64,000 bases of DNA from Algoriphagus sanaruensis (GCF_001593605.1 NZ_CP012836.1:3352501-3416500), one strand, 5' to 3'; positions 48,290-57,893 are shown, numbered from the stretch's first letter. A program made the numbers and translations. The notes: generated from the sequence alone by a model not told the origin.

Positions 48290-50365
48290 ATGAGCGATAA
48301 GAATAGTAATAATAAAAATTTTGTCCCCAAGCCTCCACAAAAAAACAACTTCCAGCTTTGGCTGATCGTTGCCGCGGTGATGGTAATCTTAGGTTTGACC
48401 TGGATCCAGCAACGTGGAGTAGTGATTGACATTACTCAAAAGCGGTTTGAGGACATGTACACAGCAGGGGATGTAGCAAAGGTCGTGATCGTCCGAAATA
48501 TGAATCGGGTCGATGTAACTCTAAAGCCTGCAGCACTTCAAAATCCAAAATACAAGACAGAACTCGAAGCCAACTCTGCGTTTTTTAATGCAGCAGGTCC
48601 TCATTATTCCTTGCAGGTGACCACTTCCGATAAATTCCAAGCTGATTTTCAAGCCTTGGAAGAAAAGTTGCCAGATGATCAAAGAATCGGCTTTTCTGTC
48701 ACCAATGAGGAAAATTGGATGTCGTATTTCAGCAGTTTTGGATTCTTAATCCTCCTGTTTGTATTCTTCTGGTTTATGATGCGAAGAATGGCCGGTCCTT
48801 CAGGTCCAGGTGGTCAAATCTTTAATGTTGGAAAATCTAGAGCACAGCTATTTGATGCTGAAAATAAAGTCAAAATTACTTTTGACAACGTAGCAGGTCT
48901 CGATGAAGCAAAAGAAGAAATTCAGGAGATCGTAGAGTTTTTGAAAAACCCATCCAAATTCACCAAGCTTGGTGGTAAAATCCCGAAAGGCGCTCTGCTA
49001 GTTGGCCCTCCAGGTACCGGTAAAACGTTGCTTGCCAAGGCCGTGGCTGGTGAAGCTGGTGTTCCTTTCTTCACTCTTTCTGGATCTGATTTCGTAGAAA
49101 TGTTCGTTGGTGTGGGTGCGGCTCGGGTTAGAGATCTTTTCAAACAAGCTAAAGAAAAGGCACCTTGTATCATCTTCATCGATGAAATCGACGCCATCGG
49201 TAGATCTAGAGGAAAAGGGCAAATGCCAGGATCAAACGATGAACGCGAAAATACACTTAACTCACTTCTCGTAGAGATGGATGGCTTTGGTACTGATTCT
49301 GGGGTAATTGTCCTAGCAGCTACCAATAGACCAGATGTGTTGGATAGTGCCCTATTGAGACCAGGTCGATTTGACCGACAAATCTCCATCGACAAACCAG
49401 ACATCGTAGGAAGAGAAGCGATTTTCAAAGTTCACTTGAAGCCTGTTAAAATCTCTGAAGATGTAGATGCTAAAAAATTAGCAGCTCAAACTCCAGGTTT
49501 TGCAGGTGCTGAAATCGCAAACGTATGTAACGAAGCCGCATTGATCGCCGCCAGAAGAAATAAAGTGGCGGTAGACATGCAGGATTTCCAAGATGCAATC
49601 GACCGAGTGATTGGTGGCTTAGAAAAGAAAAACAAGATCATTTCTCCTGAAGAAAAGAAAATCGTTGCCTATCATGAAGCTGGCCACGCGGTAGCTGGTT
49701 GGTTTTTGGAGCATGCCGATCCTTTGGTAAAAGTATCGATTGTACCAAGAGGTGTGGCTGCATTAGGATACGCTCAATACCTTCCAAAAGAACAATTCTT
49801 GTATCAGACCGAGCAGTTGATCGATGAAATGTGTATGACGTTAGGTGGGCGAGCAGCCGAAGAAATCATCTTTGGAAAAATCTCAACTGGAGCACTCAGC
49901 GATTTGGAACGAATCACCAAAATGGCGTATTCCATCGTTTCAGTATATGGAATGAACGAGAAGCTTGGAAACGTATCCTTCTATGACAGCAAGAGCGATG
50001 GGTACAAAATGACCAAGCCCTATTCCGAGGCAACAGCTGAAATGATCGATCAGGAGGTGAGCAAATTGATTCAGTTTGCTTACAATAGAACCATCGAACT
50101 ATTGCAAAAACATAAAAATGAGTTGGAGACCTTAGCTAAAGAGTTGTTGGAGAAAGAAATTCTTTTCCAATCAGACTTGGAGCGATTGATTGGAAAGCGA
50201 CCTTTTGAAAAGGAAACAACCTATCAAGCTTACACCAACAAAAAAGACACTCCGAAATCGCCTGAGTTGGTTAGTCCTCAAGAACCAGCTGGAGAGGAAT
50301 CATCCTCAGACCCACTCAGTTCGGAACCTATTCCGGCCCCACATCCGGACAATCAAGTTGACTAA
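48290..50365 (+). CDS. ftsH: ATP-dependent zinc metalloprotease FtsH
   Basis: 691 residues: two membrane segments (about 22-38 and 150-170) around a periplasmic region, an AAA+ domain with Walker A GPPGTGKT (about 239) and Walker [12 protein letters not shown], the second region of homology ([20 protein letters not shown]), and the peptidase domain with H462EAGH466. It degrades membrane and short-lived cytoplasmic proteins at the inner membrane. The C-terminal tail is a serine/proline-rich, acidic extension of about 45 residues, longer than E. coli but common in this phylum. Confidence 0.97.
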   Translation: MSDKNSNNKNFVPKPPQKNNFQLWLIVAAVMVILGLTWIQQRGVVIDITQKRFEDMYTAGDVAKVVIVRNMNRVDVTLKPAALQNPKYKTELEANSAFFNAAGPHYSLQVTTSDKFQADFQALEEKLPDDQRIGFSVTNEENWMSYFSSFGFLILLFVFFWFMMRRMAGPSGPGGQIFNVGKSRAQLFDAENKVKITFDNVAGLDEAKEEIQEIVEFLKNPSKFTKLGGKIPKGALLVGPPGTGKTLLAKAVAGEAGVPFFTLSGSDFVEMFVGVGAARVRDLFKQAKEKAPCIIFIDEIDAIGRSRGKGQMPGSNDERENTLNSLLVEMDGFGTDSGVIVLAATNRPDVLDSALLRPGRFDRQISIDKPDIVGREAIFKVHLKPVKISEDVDAKKLAAQTPGFAGAEIANVCNEAALIAARRNKVAVDMQDFQDAIDRVIGGLEKKNKIISPEEKKIVAYHEAGHAVAGWFLEHADPLVKVSIVPRGVAALGYAQYLPKEQFLYQTEQLIDEMCMTLGGRAAEEIIFGKISTGALSDLERITKMAYSIVSVYGMNEKLGNVSFYDSKSDGYKMTKPYSEATAEMIDQEVSKLIQFAYNRTIELLQKHKNELETLAKELLEKEILFQSDLERLIGKRPFEKETTYQAYTNKKDTPKSPELVSPQEPAGEESSSDPLSSEPIPAPHPDNQVD

Positions 50366-50369
50366 ACTA

Positions 50370-50397
50370 TAGCCCCGAAAAAATTCGGGGCTTTTTT
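50370..50397 (+). terminator. Terminator after ftsH
   Basis: Stem AGCCCCGAA / TTCGGGGCT with a short A loop and a TTTTTT run, immediately after the stop. Confidence 0.9.
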
Positions 50398-50427
50398 AAT
50401 TTTGCGTGCTGCACGTATCTTTAATCC

Positions 50428-51204
50428 ATGCATTTCCAACCTTTAGATTTTCACCTCTCTGGTAAAAAGTTATTCTTTGCGTCTGATTTTCATTTGGGTG
50501 CACCAAATTCACCGGAAAGTAAAATCCGAGAAAAGAAAATCATCCAATGGCTCAACAGTATCGAAGATGAAGCAGCAGCGATTTTTTTGGTTGGTGATAT
50601 CTTTGATTTTTGGTTTGAATACCGAGAAGTAATCCCAAAAGGCTTCATCCCATTCATTTCTAAAATCCATCAGCTTCGCGAGAAAGGGATTCCCGTGCTT
50701 TTTTTTACTGGAAATCATGATTTATGGATGAAGGATTATTTCACCCAAGAGTTGCGTATCCCTATTTACCATCATCCTATTGTGCTGCAGGTGGAAGGCA
50801 AAAAAATAGTAGTGGGTCATGGAGACGGTCTTGGACCTGGAGATCATACTTATAAGCTCTTAAAGAAGGTATTTACAAACCCTTTGGCCAAATGGTTATT
50901 CCGATGGCTACATCCCGATTTAGGAATTCGACTGGCAAAAGCCTGGTCAGGTCATAGTCGAATTTCAAACACTGCTAAAAATGAAAATCACTTTTTGGGA
51001 AACGATGAGTGGCTTTGGCAATATTGCAAAGAGATCGAAAGTAAGATGCATCACGACCTATACATCTTTGGACATCGGCATCTGCCCTTGGAATTGGAGG
51101 TAGGAAAAAATGCTACCTATTATAACTTAGGTGAATGGGTCAGTCAATTTACTTACCTAGAATTTAGTGAAAATTCGGTTAACCTAAAGGAATTTCAGCC
51201 ATGA
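50428..51204 (+). CDS. lpxH: UDP-2,3-diacylglucosamine diphosphatase (LpxH-like)
   Basis: 258 residues of the metallophosphatase family: DFHLG (FASDFHLGAPN), GDIFDFWFEY, GNHDLWM, GHGDGLGPGDHTYK and GHRHLP, giving the two-metal site of LpxH. It cleaves the pyrophosphate of UDP-2,3-diacyl-GlcN to lipid X, a step in lipid A synthesis, at the inner face of the membrane. The divergent Bacteroidota LpxH-like group is slightly longer than E. coli LpxH (240). The stop overlaps the next start (ATGA). Confidence 0.92.
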   Translation: MHFQPLDFHLSGKKLFFASDFHLGAPNSPESKIREKKIIQWLNSIEDEAAAIFLVGDIFDFWFEYREVIPKGFIPFISKIHQLREKGIPVLFFTGNHDLWMKDYFTQELRIPIYHHPIVLQVEGKKIVVGHGDGLGPGDHTYKLLKKVFTNPLAKWLFRWLHPDLGIRLAKAWSGHSRISNTAKNENHFLGNDEWLWQYCKEIESKMHHDLYIFGHRHLPLELEVGKNATYYNLGEWVSQFTYLEFSENSVNLKEFQP

Positions 51205-52028
51205 AATTTTGGCTTTTCTGGCTCACATTAGTTCTCTTCCATTCAGCAAGTGGACAGGAGTCTGGGCGCTGGCCAAGTCCTTTAAGTTCAATTGAAGTAA
51301 AAAACCTAGACTTAATCGCCATTGACTCTCGGGATCAAATTTTCATCAGTTCCACCACCGGCGATATTTTTTTATACCAATCTACTGGAGTTCAATCCAA
51401 TCTATTTTCTCCTCCCCGTCAAGGCCGATTACAGCAATTAGAAGCAAGCTGGACGGTCAATATTTTTTCCTTTTCTGCTGACCTTCAATCCTATCGGATT
51501 TTGGATCGGTTTTTAAATCCATTAGTAGAAAAAGATTTTCTAACCTATGGAATCACGCTGCCAAGAGCTGCAACTCTTGGGAATAACAATGTCATCTGGG
51601 TATATGATGAGGCTGACTTATCCCTAAAAAGTCTGAATTATTCCCAAGGTGAATTGATCCAATCACAACCCTTAAACTTGATTTTATCCCCTGAACAATT
51701 GGCAGTGCAAGAAATCAAGGAATACAAAAACCGTGTGTTTCTCCGAGTGAAGGATTCAGGGATTTTCCTCTTTGATAATCAAGCTAATTTTATTCAATCA
51801 CTTCCTGTCTCTGGTAAGGGAAGGCTTTGTTTTTACAGGGAAAATCTCCTCTGGATCCACGAAAATTCCCTCCAGATTTTTTCCCTAACTACCCAAGAAA
51901 CTTTCACACTTGGACCTTTACCACAAGCTGAAATCCAATCCATCCAAATAGGACAAAAAGTTGTGGTACTAGCAAGTCAAGATCGACTATGGATTTATCC
52001 TTTACCGGAATTCTTGAAGACTTTTTAA
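51201..52028 (+). CDS. Secreted beta-propeller-like protein, unknown
   Basis: 275 residues with a signal peptide (about 1-18, ending SASGQ). The remainder is beta-rich with repeats of the type IAIDSRDQIFISSTTGDIFLY and VWVYDEADLSLKSLNY, suggesting a small propeller that binds a ligand or partner. No catalytic motif. It overlaps lpxH by four bases, so it is co-translated with a lipid A enzyme, but that alone does not give it a role. I do not recognise the family. Confidence 0.8.
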   Translation: MKFWLFWLTLVLFHSASGQESGRWPSPLSSIEVKNLDLIAIDSRDQIFISSTTGDIFLYQSTGVQSNLFSPPRQGRLQQLEASWTVNIFSFSADLQSYRILDRFLNPLVEKDFLTYGITLPRAATLGNNNVIWVYDEADLSLKSLNYSQGELIQSQPLNLILSPEQLAVQEIKEYKNRVFLRVKDSGIFLFDNQANFIQSLPVSGKGRLCFYRENLLWIHENSLQIFSLTTQETFTLGPLPQAEIQSIQIGQKVVVLASQDRLWIYPLPEFLKTF

Positions 52029-52058
52029 TCAGTCATTACATCTAAGGAACTAAAAAGT

Positions 52059-52094
52059 AAAAGCCGAATAAGGGATTTCTTATTCGGCTTTTTC
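52059..52094. terminator. Bidirectional terminator between the propeller protein and the FKBP gene
   Basis: Stem AAAAGCCGAATAAG / CTTATTCGGCTTTT with a short loop and T-run on the plus strand (A-run for the minus strand), located between convergent genes. Confidence 0.88.
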
Positions 52095-52113
52095 AAAGTT
52101 TTAAGACTTTGAA

Positions 52114-52539
52114 TTAGTTAATAGAGACCAATTCAATGTCAAAAATCAAATCTTTACCTGCTAATTCGTGGTTGGCATCTAACACAATCTTAGCATCAGT
52201 TACGTCGACAACGGTAACAGGTACAGGCTGGCCGCCTGCTCCTTGAAGTGTCAACTGAAGTCCGATTTCAGGCTGAATATGTGGAGGTACTTGATCCAAA
52301 GGAATATCGATCATCATATCTTGTCTTCGCTCTCCATAAGCCTCTGCAGCAGGAATCGTCACGGTTTTTTTATCACCGATTGCCATTCCATAAACCGCCG
52401 AGTCAAATCCTTTAATCATATTTCCATCTCCCAGCGTGAAGCTTAGTGGGGATCTTGATTCTGAAGAGTCAAATACACTGCCGTCTTCCAGTCTACCAGT
52501 GTAGTGAACTGCTACGGCATCTCCTTTTTTTGCTTGCAT
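52114..52539 (-). CDS. FKBP-type peptidyl-prolyl isomerase, SlyD-like
   Basis: 141 residues from the ATG at 52539 (MQAKKGDAVAVHYTGRLEDGSVFDSSESRSPL). The longer frame to 52737 runs through the promoter and is not coding. FKBP marks: VHYTGRLEDGSVFDSS, GMAIGDKKTVTIPAAEAYGE, then an IF-like insertion and ANHELAGKDLIFDIELVSI. There is no histidine-rich tail, unlike E. coli SlyD. It should catalyse cis/trans proline isomerisation and act as a folding helper in the cytoplasm. A consensus promoter precedes it. Confidence 0.93.
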   Translation of the reverse strand: MQAKKGDAVAVHYTGRLEDGSVFDSSESRSPLSFTLGDGNMIKGFDSAVYGMAIGDKKTVTIPAAEAYGERRQDMMIDIPLDQVPPHIQPEIGLQLTLQGAGGQPVPVTVVDVTDAKIVLDANHELAGKDLIFDIELVSIN

Positions 52540-52562
52540 GATCTTTTTGTAAATGTGAAAAA

Positions 52563-52593
52563 CAAAGGTAAGGATTATAAATCGGACACCCAA
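52563..52593 (-). promoter_or_regulatory. Promoter of the FKBP gene, with a CGGACAC site in its spacer
   Basis: Minus-strand TTG (complement of 52591-52593), 20-base spacer, TACCTTTG (complement of 52563-52570), an exact TTG/TAnnTTTG match. A CGGACAC half-site at 52583-52589 lies inside the spacer, so a bound regulator would block this promoter. Confidence 0.7.
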
Positions 52594-52664
52594 CCCGACC
52601 AAAGTGTTCGGAAACAGGATAAAAACGTACAATAACGGACACTTTTTTCCGAAAAAGCGGACAT
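52583..52664. promoter_or_regulatory. Cluster of four CGGACAC-type half-sites
   Basis: Half-sites at 52583-52589 (CGGACAC), 52604-52610 (GTGTTCG, inverted), 52636-52642 (CGGACAC) and 52658-52664 (CGGACAT). They sit upstream of a weak sigma54-like element (TTGGCA at 52682-52687, with CC instead of GC at 52696-52697) ahead of the NtrC-type gene. Reading: candidate binding sites for the regulator. Confidence 0.45.
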
Positions 52665-52721
52665 ATTGCATGGGAATCGATTTGGCATCATTTTCCCAAC
52701 TATCAATCCAAACAATTGACC

Positions 52722-54104
52722 ATGGAAACGCAGACACTCGGAAAAATCCTCATTATAGACGACAATGAAGACCTACTTTTCGCCGCAAAAATGCTGTTGA
52801 AAAAACATGCTAAAGAGGTCATGATAGAAAAAGATCCTCGGCGAATCCCATTTTTGATTAACAACAACAGCTTCGATGTCATCCTTTTGGATATGAATTT
52901 TCGGGAAGATACGACCTCTGGAAAAGAGGGATTCTATTGGTTAAATCAAATCAAAGAGATTGATCCCAAAGCCGTAGTCATTTTAATTACCGCCTTCGGC
53001 GATGTGGAGATGGCTGTCCAGGCGCTGAAAGAAGGAGCAACCGACTTTATTCTAAAACCTTGGCAAAATGAAAAACTGATCGCGACATTGCATGCTGCGG
53101 TCAAGTTGAAAGAAAGCTATAATGAGGTAGACAAGCTTCAAAAGAAGCAAAAAGCATTAGAGACAGACTTGAAGAAGCCTTATACCGATATTATCGGCAG
53201 CTCGGCTTCTATGAAAAATATCTTTTCCATTATTGACAAAGTTGCGCAAACAGACGCCAACGTCTTGATTTTGGGCGAAAATGGAACAGGGAAAGAACTC
53301 ATAGCTCGTGCTATCCATGAACGCTCACTTCGGAAAAATGAAACCTTCGTCGGAGTGGACATGGGAGCCATTACTGAAACGCTCTTTGAATCCGAACTTT
53401 TCGGTCATAAAAAAGGAGCATTTACTGATGCCAAAGAAGATCGGGCTGGAAGATTTGAAGTAGCTGACCAAGGAACACTTTTTCTGGATGAAATTGGAAA
53501 TCTTTCTATGCCCCTTCAATCCAAATTGCTTACCGTCCTGCAAAAACGGGAAGTCACCCGAATAGGTACCAACAAACCACTTCCCGTTGATATTCGCTTG
53601 ATCTGTGCTACCAATATGCCTGTACATGAAATGGTGATGGAAAACACCTTTCGACAAGATTTATTGTATCGGATCAACACCGTGGAAATTTTCCTTCCTC
53701 CACTACGCGATCGCCATGATGATATCCCAACCCTTGCTAATCACTTTCTGAAACAATACGGGCAGAAATACCGAAAGAACTTCTCTGGGTTTACTCCTTC
53801 TGCTATGGAATTGCTCCAGCGCTATCCTTGGCCAGGAAATATCCGAGAACTTCAGCATGCGATCGAGCGGGCAATTATCATGGCTGAAGGGGATCAATTG
53901 GATAGCAGGGATTTCTTTTTCCTTTCTTCCAAACCGACCTCAGAAAAAGCCCCAGTAAACGCAACTCTCAATTTGGATGATATGGAGCGCAGTACGATCC
54001 AGCGAGCCATAGATAAAAATGGTGGAAACATCTCCAAGGCTGCAAAAGAACTAGGACTCACTCGGGCTTCGCTTTACCGAAGATTGGAAAAATATGGACT
54101 ATAG
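52722..54104 (+). CDS. Sigma54-dependent response regulator (NtrC family)
   Basis: 460 residues from the ATG at 52722. Receiver domain (about 8-125; acceptor D57 in ILLDMNF), AAA+ domain (about 155-395; GENGTGKE Walker A, FLDEIGN Walker B, GAFTDA loop at about 232-237) and a Fis-type helix-turn-helix (STIQRAIDKNGGNISKAAKELGLTRASLYRRLEKYGL region). It activates sigma54 promoters when phosphorylated. The loop has D where the classical GAFTGA has G, a variant found in many Bacteroidota regulators. It overlaps the kinase gene by 11 bases. Confidence 0.94.
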   Translation: METQTLGKILIIDDNEDLLFAAKMLLKKHAKEVMIEKDPRRIPFLINNNSFDVILLDMNFREDTTSGKEGFYWLNQIKEIDPKAVVILITAFGDVEMAVQALKEGATDFILKPWQNEKLIATLHAAVKLKESYNEVDKLQKKQKALETDLKKPYTDIIGSSASMKNIFSIIDKVAQTDANVLILGENGTGKELIARAIHERSLRKNETFVGVDMGAITETLFESELFGHKKGAFTDAKEDRAGRFEVADQGTLFLDEIGNLSMPLQSKLLTVLQKREVTRIGTNKPLPVDIRLICATNMPVHEMVMENTFRQDLLYRINTVEIFLPPLRDRHDDIPTLANHFLKQYGQKYRKNFSGFTPSAMELLQRYPWPGNIRELQHAIERAIIMAEGDQLDSRDFFFLSSKPTSEKAPVNATLNLDDMERSTIQRAIDKNGGNISKAAKELGLTRASLYRRLEKYGL

Positions 54105-55437
54105 GGTAGGCTTATTGGGTCGAATCGGCCTTTTGGCAGGTTCATTATTTCTGTTGGCATATAGCATCAGCAGCAGCTGGGGAGTGTTTGTTACTTCGCT
54201 CCTGCTGATCATAGTTGTCTTGCAGATTGTATTTATGCTTCGCTACTCGGAAAGCTCCTTTAAAAAAGTTCGACTGTTTTTGGACAATATCAAACAGGAT
54301 AAATATTCCCAACTCTATCCGGTCAAATTTGATGGTACTGAAACGGATGATCTTCACATTGAATTTAATGCAATCCTTGCCAAACTGAAGGAAGATCAAG
54401 CCGAGAAAGAAGCTAACTACCAATATTTCAGATCTGTATTCAAGCATTTGAGCATAGGCCTGATCACTTTCGGAGAAAACGGCGACATTCAAATTTTGAA
54501 TGTCGCTGCAAAGCGAATCTTAAATGTGGATGAATTAAAAAATATCCACGAAGTAGAATCAATCAATAAAGAACTACATCTCGCTATTCAAAACCTTCGT
54601 ACCGGAGGCAGTGAATTGATAAAAATCGCTCATCCCGACGGCATCATGCAGCTATCAGTCTATGTCATTGAGCTTTTGATGCGAGGCGAACGGTTTAAGT
54701 TGGTTTCCCTTCAAAACATTCAGTCTGAATTAGAAGAAAAGGAAATGGAAGCTTGGCAAAATCTGGTCAAGATTCTTACCCACGAAATCATGAACTCGAT
54801 CGCTCCGATCTCCTCCCTCGCAGGAACTTTGAAAGGAGAACTTGAATACAAAATCGATCACAACGAATCTCTCAATCCTTCGGATATGGAGGATTGCATG
54901 ATGGGCATCAGCACTATTGAAAAGCGAAGCGAGGGACTGATCCGATTTGTTTCAGATTTTAGAAGTTTGGCTCATATTCCTACGCCCAAATTTGGCAGTA
55001 TTGGCATTTCCAAACTCTTTGATCAACTGGAAATCCTTCTCCAACATCAATTGGATTCCTTACAAATCACCCTTAAAAAAGAACTTAACCCCGAGGAATT
55101 GATACTTTTTGGAGATCAAACACAAATCGAACAAGTCCTCATCAATCTACTCCAAAATGCCATCCAGGCAGTAGAAGATTCGGACTTAAAAATCATCACG
55201 CTGAAAGCATTTATTGACGAAGCTGGCAAGATTATCATTGAGGTAACTGATACGGGTAAAGGCATTGAGGAAGAAGCTTTGGGTAAAATTTTCATACCTT
55301 TTTTCACCACCAAAAAGAAAGGCTCTGGAATTGGATTATCACTTTCCAAGCAGATCATGAGAAGACACAAAGGGAATATTCAGGTTCGTTCGGTACTGGG
55401 TGAAGGCACCACCTTCAAATTAATTTTTAATGGGTAA
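54094..55437 (+). CDS. Sensor histidine kinase partner of the NtrC-type regulator
   Basis: 447 residues: two N-terminal membrane segments (about 7-45) with a short loop, a linker and PAS-like region (about 100-220), HisKA with H230 in ILTHEIMNSIAPISS, and HATPase_c with N box QVLINLLQNAIQA, G1 EVTDTGKGIEE and the late FFTTKKKGSGIGLSLSKQIM. The H-box HEIMN is of the HPK4 class that pairs with NtrC-type regulators. The signal is not evident; the loop between the helices is short. It is coupled to the regulator by an 11-base overlap. Confidence 0.94.
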   Translation: MDYRVGLLGRIGLLAGSLFLLAYSISSSWGVFVTSLLLIIVVLQIVFMLRYSESSFKKVRLFLDNIKQDKYSQLYPVKFDGTETDDLHIEFNAILAKLKEDQAEKEANYQYFRSVFKHLSIGLITFGENGDIQILNVAAKRILNVDELKNIHEVESINKELHLAIQNLRTGGSELIKIAHPDGIMQLSVYVIELLMRGERFKLVSLQNIQSELEEKEMEAWQNLVKILTHEIMNSIAPISSLAGTLKGELEYKIDHNESLNPSDMEDCMMGISTIEKRSEGLIRFVSDFRSLAHIPTPKFGSIGISKLFDQLEILLQHQLDSLQITLKKELNPEELILFGDQTQIEQVLINLLQNAIQAVEDSDLKIITLKAFIDEAGKIIIEVTDTGKGIEEEALGKIFIPFFTTKKKGSGIGLSLSKQIMRRHKGNIQVRSVLGEGTTFKLIFNG

Positions 55438-55450
55438 TACATCAATCGTA

Positions 55451-56005
55451 ATGAAAAAAATGATCTCACTGCTTTTTGTATTTATTGTAGGCCTAGGGAT
55501 TTTTACTTATGTCCAGAAAGAAAATTCCTTTAAAAAGTATATTGAACAGGCCTCTGCAAATGCAACCCATCAAATCCCAGCGAATCCCAAGGCCCCTGTT
55601 TTTGCGCAAGGTGAAATAGTGATTGCTTCAAGTCCAGAAAAAGTTTGGGACGCTTTAACTCAAATAAATGAATGGCCTTCTTGGCAAAGTGATGTAACCG
55701 AAGCTAAAATTCAGGGTCCAGTAGTCCCTGGAGCAATATTTACTTGGAGAGCAGGAGGAATCAGTTTTCAATCTGAAATTCACACTGCCAAAACGCCAAA
55801 TTTCTTAGGATGGACTGGTAAAACCATAGGAGCTTATGCAGTTCATAATTGGACTTTGTCAGAGTTTGATGGACAGACATTGGTTCAGGTTGAAGAAAGT
55901 TTAGAAGGATTTTTACCCTCACTTTTAAAAGGGTTTTTCCAGAAGAACCTTGAAGCTGGGATTCAAAAAAATCTTGAAGATTTAAGGCAGGAGATTGAAA
56001 AGTAG
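55451..56005 (+). CDS. SRPBCC family protein with membrane anchor
   Basis: 184 residues from the ATG at 55451 (a start at 55430 is also possible, overlapping the kinase end by eight bases). An N-terminal hydrophobic anchor (MKKMISLLFVFIVGLGIF) is followed by a polyketide-cyclase/SRPBCC fold (about 45-180): IVIASSPEKVWDALTQINEWPSWQSDV, and a late LVQVEESLEGFLPSLLKGFF. These helix-grip proteins bind small hydrophobic ligands; the ligand is unknown. It may be co-transcribed with the two-component genes. Confidence 0.82.
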   Translation: MKKMISLLFVFIVGLGIFTYVQKENSFKKYIEQASANATHQIPANPKAPVFAQGEIVIASSPEKVWDALTQINEWPSWQSDVTEAKIQGPVVPGAIFTWRAGGISFQSEIHTAKTPNFLGWTGKTIGAYAVHNWTLSEFDGQTLVQVEESLEGFLPSLLKGFFQKNLEAGIQKNLEDLRQEIEK

Positions 56006-56206
56006 TACCTATAATTTTATTCTCTAAACTATTTAAAAATCATTTTTTTATAATTTAAACCTGGGAATTCGTCATCAAACAATTTTCCCAATTCCCCTTC
56101 CAATCAAAATCACAAGCTTTTAACATACTTATTTAAAGCTCGATCTTATTTGCATCGCTAAAAACGAAAAAGCTTTAAGGATTTGACCAAATCTTAGTTC
56201 TTCTCT

Positions 56207-56578
56207 ATGAAATTAACTCAACTCAGACCCATCTTGTGGACCGAAAATCTAGAGGAAACCCTCCGATTTTATACTGAAATTTTGGAATTTACCTTGGGTG
56301 AAAAAAACTTAGAATGGCAATGGGCCTCCTTGTTCAAAGATGATGTTCATCTCATGTTAGCGACACCCAATTCACATACACCATTTGAAAAATCAGTATT
56401 TACCGGCAGTTTTTATTTCAACACCGATGATGTGGAAGTATTATGGAAAAAACTGAAAGACAAAACCAAAATCTGCTATCCAATCGAAGTATTTGAATGG
56501 GAAATGAAGGAGTTTGCTATATATGATAACAACGGATATATCTTGCAATTCGGTCAGCCAACCACCTTCAACAAATGA
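56207..56578 (+). CDS. VOC/glyoxalase-like protein
   Basis: 123 residues, one glyoxalase/bleomycin-resistance/dioxygenase (VOC) domain: LRPILWTENLEETLRFYTEILEFTLG at the N-terminus, HLMLATPNSHTPF and the C-terminal EFAIYDNNGYILQFGQP. The metal residues are only partly conserved, so function ranges from metalloenzyme to ligand binding. The stop overlaps the next start (ATGA). The 201 bases upstream hold no gene that I can support. Confidence 0.85.
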   Translation: MKLTQLRPILWTENLEETLRFYTEILEFTLGEKNLEWQWASLFKDDVHLMLATPNSHTPFEKSVFTGSFYFNTDDVEVLWKKLKDKTKICYPIEVFEWEMKEFAIYDNNGYILQFGQPTTFNK

Positions 56579-57381
56579 ATCAAAAAAGCTTCCTGATCCT
56601 GTCTTTTTCAAATTCAATTTCCTCCTTTTTCAGAATCAGAATTGCAATAATACTCTTTGGATGGATAGGGATTACTCCTACAAGTTTTTCTCAAAAAATC
56701 GTTCAAAAAAGCCAACAACAATGGATTCAATCCTACCATGAAGCCAAAGTCTCCTCCAAATGGACAGCCCTTTTGGATGGTGGATTTCGATGGAAGGATG
56801 GGTTTGCTGCACCAAATTCATACATCGTTCGAGGTGGTATGGGCTATTCTTTAAGTCCTAGACTTCGAGTTGCGGGAGGATTGGCACACTTGGGATTTTA
56901 TGCTGAAAATCGAGTGATCAGACAGGAATTTCGACCTTATCAGGAAATCTCTCATAAATCGAGTATTGGAAAAGTTAACCTTAGTCAGAGATTTCGATTG
57001 GAAGAACGATTCTTTAAAAGCAGGGCTGATTCATTTGATTTCGACCTGATGGATTTTAATTATCGCCTTCGCTATTCGTTGATGGTGGCGATTCCGATTA
57101 TGCGGCTTTCTGCCAAACACCCTGAGCGAAAACTACTGCTAAATCTAGGCGATGAAATTTTTCTAAATGCAGGCAAGGAAGTTAAAAATCAAGTGTTTGA
57201 CCAAAACCGATTTATCCTCAGCCCTTCAGTACAGTGGAATCAATCGCTAAACATCGCTTTCACCTGGAATACTCAATATGCCTCCACTACTATTCCAAAC
57301 CACTTCAACTTAAGCCATGTAGCTTGGCTTCAGATTAGGCACAATTTGAATTTTATCAATGGAAAAGAACCACGAAACTGA
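56575..57381 (+). CDS. DUF2490 family outer-membrane-like protein
   Basis: 268 residues, with an atypically long N-terminal region (about 40 residues ending TSFSQ), then a beta-barrel-like sequence of DUF2490 type (QQWIQSYHEAKVSSKWTALLDGGFRWKDGF, VNLSQRFRLEERFF, LLNLGDEIFLNAG). This family includes predicted small outer-membrane barrels of unknown function. It follows the VOC gene with a four-base overlap and has its own terminator. Confidence 0.85.
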   Translation: MNQKSFLILSFSNSISSFFRIRIAIILFGWIGITPTSFSQKIVQKSQQQWIQSYHEAKVSSKWTALLDGGFRWKDGFAAPNSYIVRGGMGYSLSPRLRVAGGLAHLGFYAENRVIRQEFRPYQEISHKSSIGKVNLSQRFRLEERFFKSRADSFDFDLMDFNYRLRYSLMVAIPIMRLSAKHPERKLLLNLGDEIFLNAGKEVKNQVFDQNRFILSPSVQWNQSLNIAFTWNTQYASTTIPNHFNLSHVAWLQIRHNLNFINGKEPRN

Positions 57382-57412
57382 TTTGAGATTTGACTCATTT
57401 TTCAGTGAAAAC

Positions 57413-57449
57413 CAAATGCCTCAACTTCTCCAAATTGAGGCATTTTTCA
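57413..57449. terminator. Terminator between DUF2490 and DoxX-like genes
   Basis: Stem AAATGCCTCAA / TTGAGGCATTT with a ten-base loop and T-run, in a convergent gap. Confidence 0.85.
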
Positions 57450-57450
57450 A

Positions 57451-57873
57451 TTAGTTAGATTCCAAAACCAAAGGAACATCCAAGCCCTTTTGATTCTTGT
57501 AGATCAACAGACCCAAGGAAATCAATGCGAGGTTTTTGATGATATATTGTCCAATCAAAGTCGGAGTAAACCACATTTGCCAAGTATCATCTGGTAAGAT
57601 GACCTCCGGTACAAAGGTGATCACCATATGAATCAACAAAACATAAAGCGCTTCTTTGGTGAATTTTGGAAAAAGCCAAATCACTCCAATGGCACATTCC
57701 GCCAATCCAAACAATCGATTAAATACCTGAAATGGCATCAAATCCATCAGGATTTTATCAAAGAGATGATTGACTAGAGGTTCGGCGGGAGAGATCCCAA
57801 TTACCTTTAGGATTCCAAACCAAAAGAAAATCACAAACAGGGAAAATCGTCCAAAACGTAAAATTGATTTCAT
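57451..57873 (-). CDS. DoxX-like small membrane protein
   Basis: 140 residues from the ATG at 57873; a TTG two codons earlier is in frame. About four membrane segments, with the DoxX/DUF417-like pattern FFWFGILKVIGISPAEPLVNHLF and GLAECAIGVIWLFPKF, then a C-terminal FIIKNLALISLGLLI. Members affect redox or are annotated without function. A 14-base palindrome lies upstream of its start, within the 213-base gap. Confidence 0.82.
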   Translation of the reverse strand: MKSILRFGRFSLFVIFFWFGILKVIGISPAEPLVNHLFDKILMDLMPFQVFNRLFGLAECAIGVIWLFPKFTKEALYVLLIHMVITFVPEVILPDDTWQMWFTPTLIGQYIIKNLALISLGLLIYKNQKGLDVPLVLESN

Positions 57874-57893
57874 AAGCAAGGGTTATTTGGTAC

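Noticed and set aside
50405..50415. CGTGCTGCACG palindrome before lpxH
   Set aside because: Short with a single-base centre and no second copy; the chance level is too high to call an operator.
52682..52697. True sigma54 promoter for the regulator gene
   Set aside because: The -24 half fits (TTGGCA) but the -12 half has CC where GC is required, so I only list it as a weak candidate.
52540..52737. N-terminal extension of the FKBP frame to 52737
   Set aside because: The extension crosses an exact promoter and the CGGACAC sites, and FKBP-like sequence starts only at the ATG at 52539.
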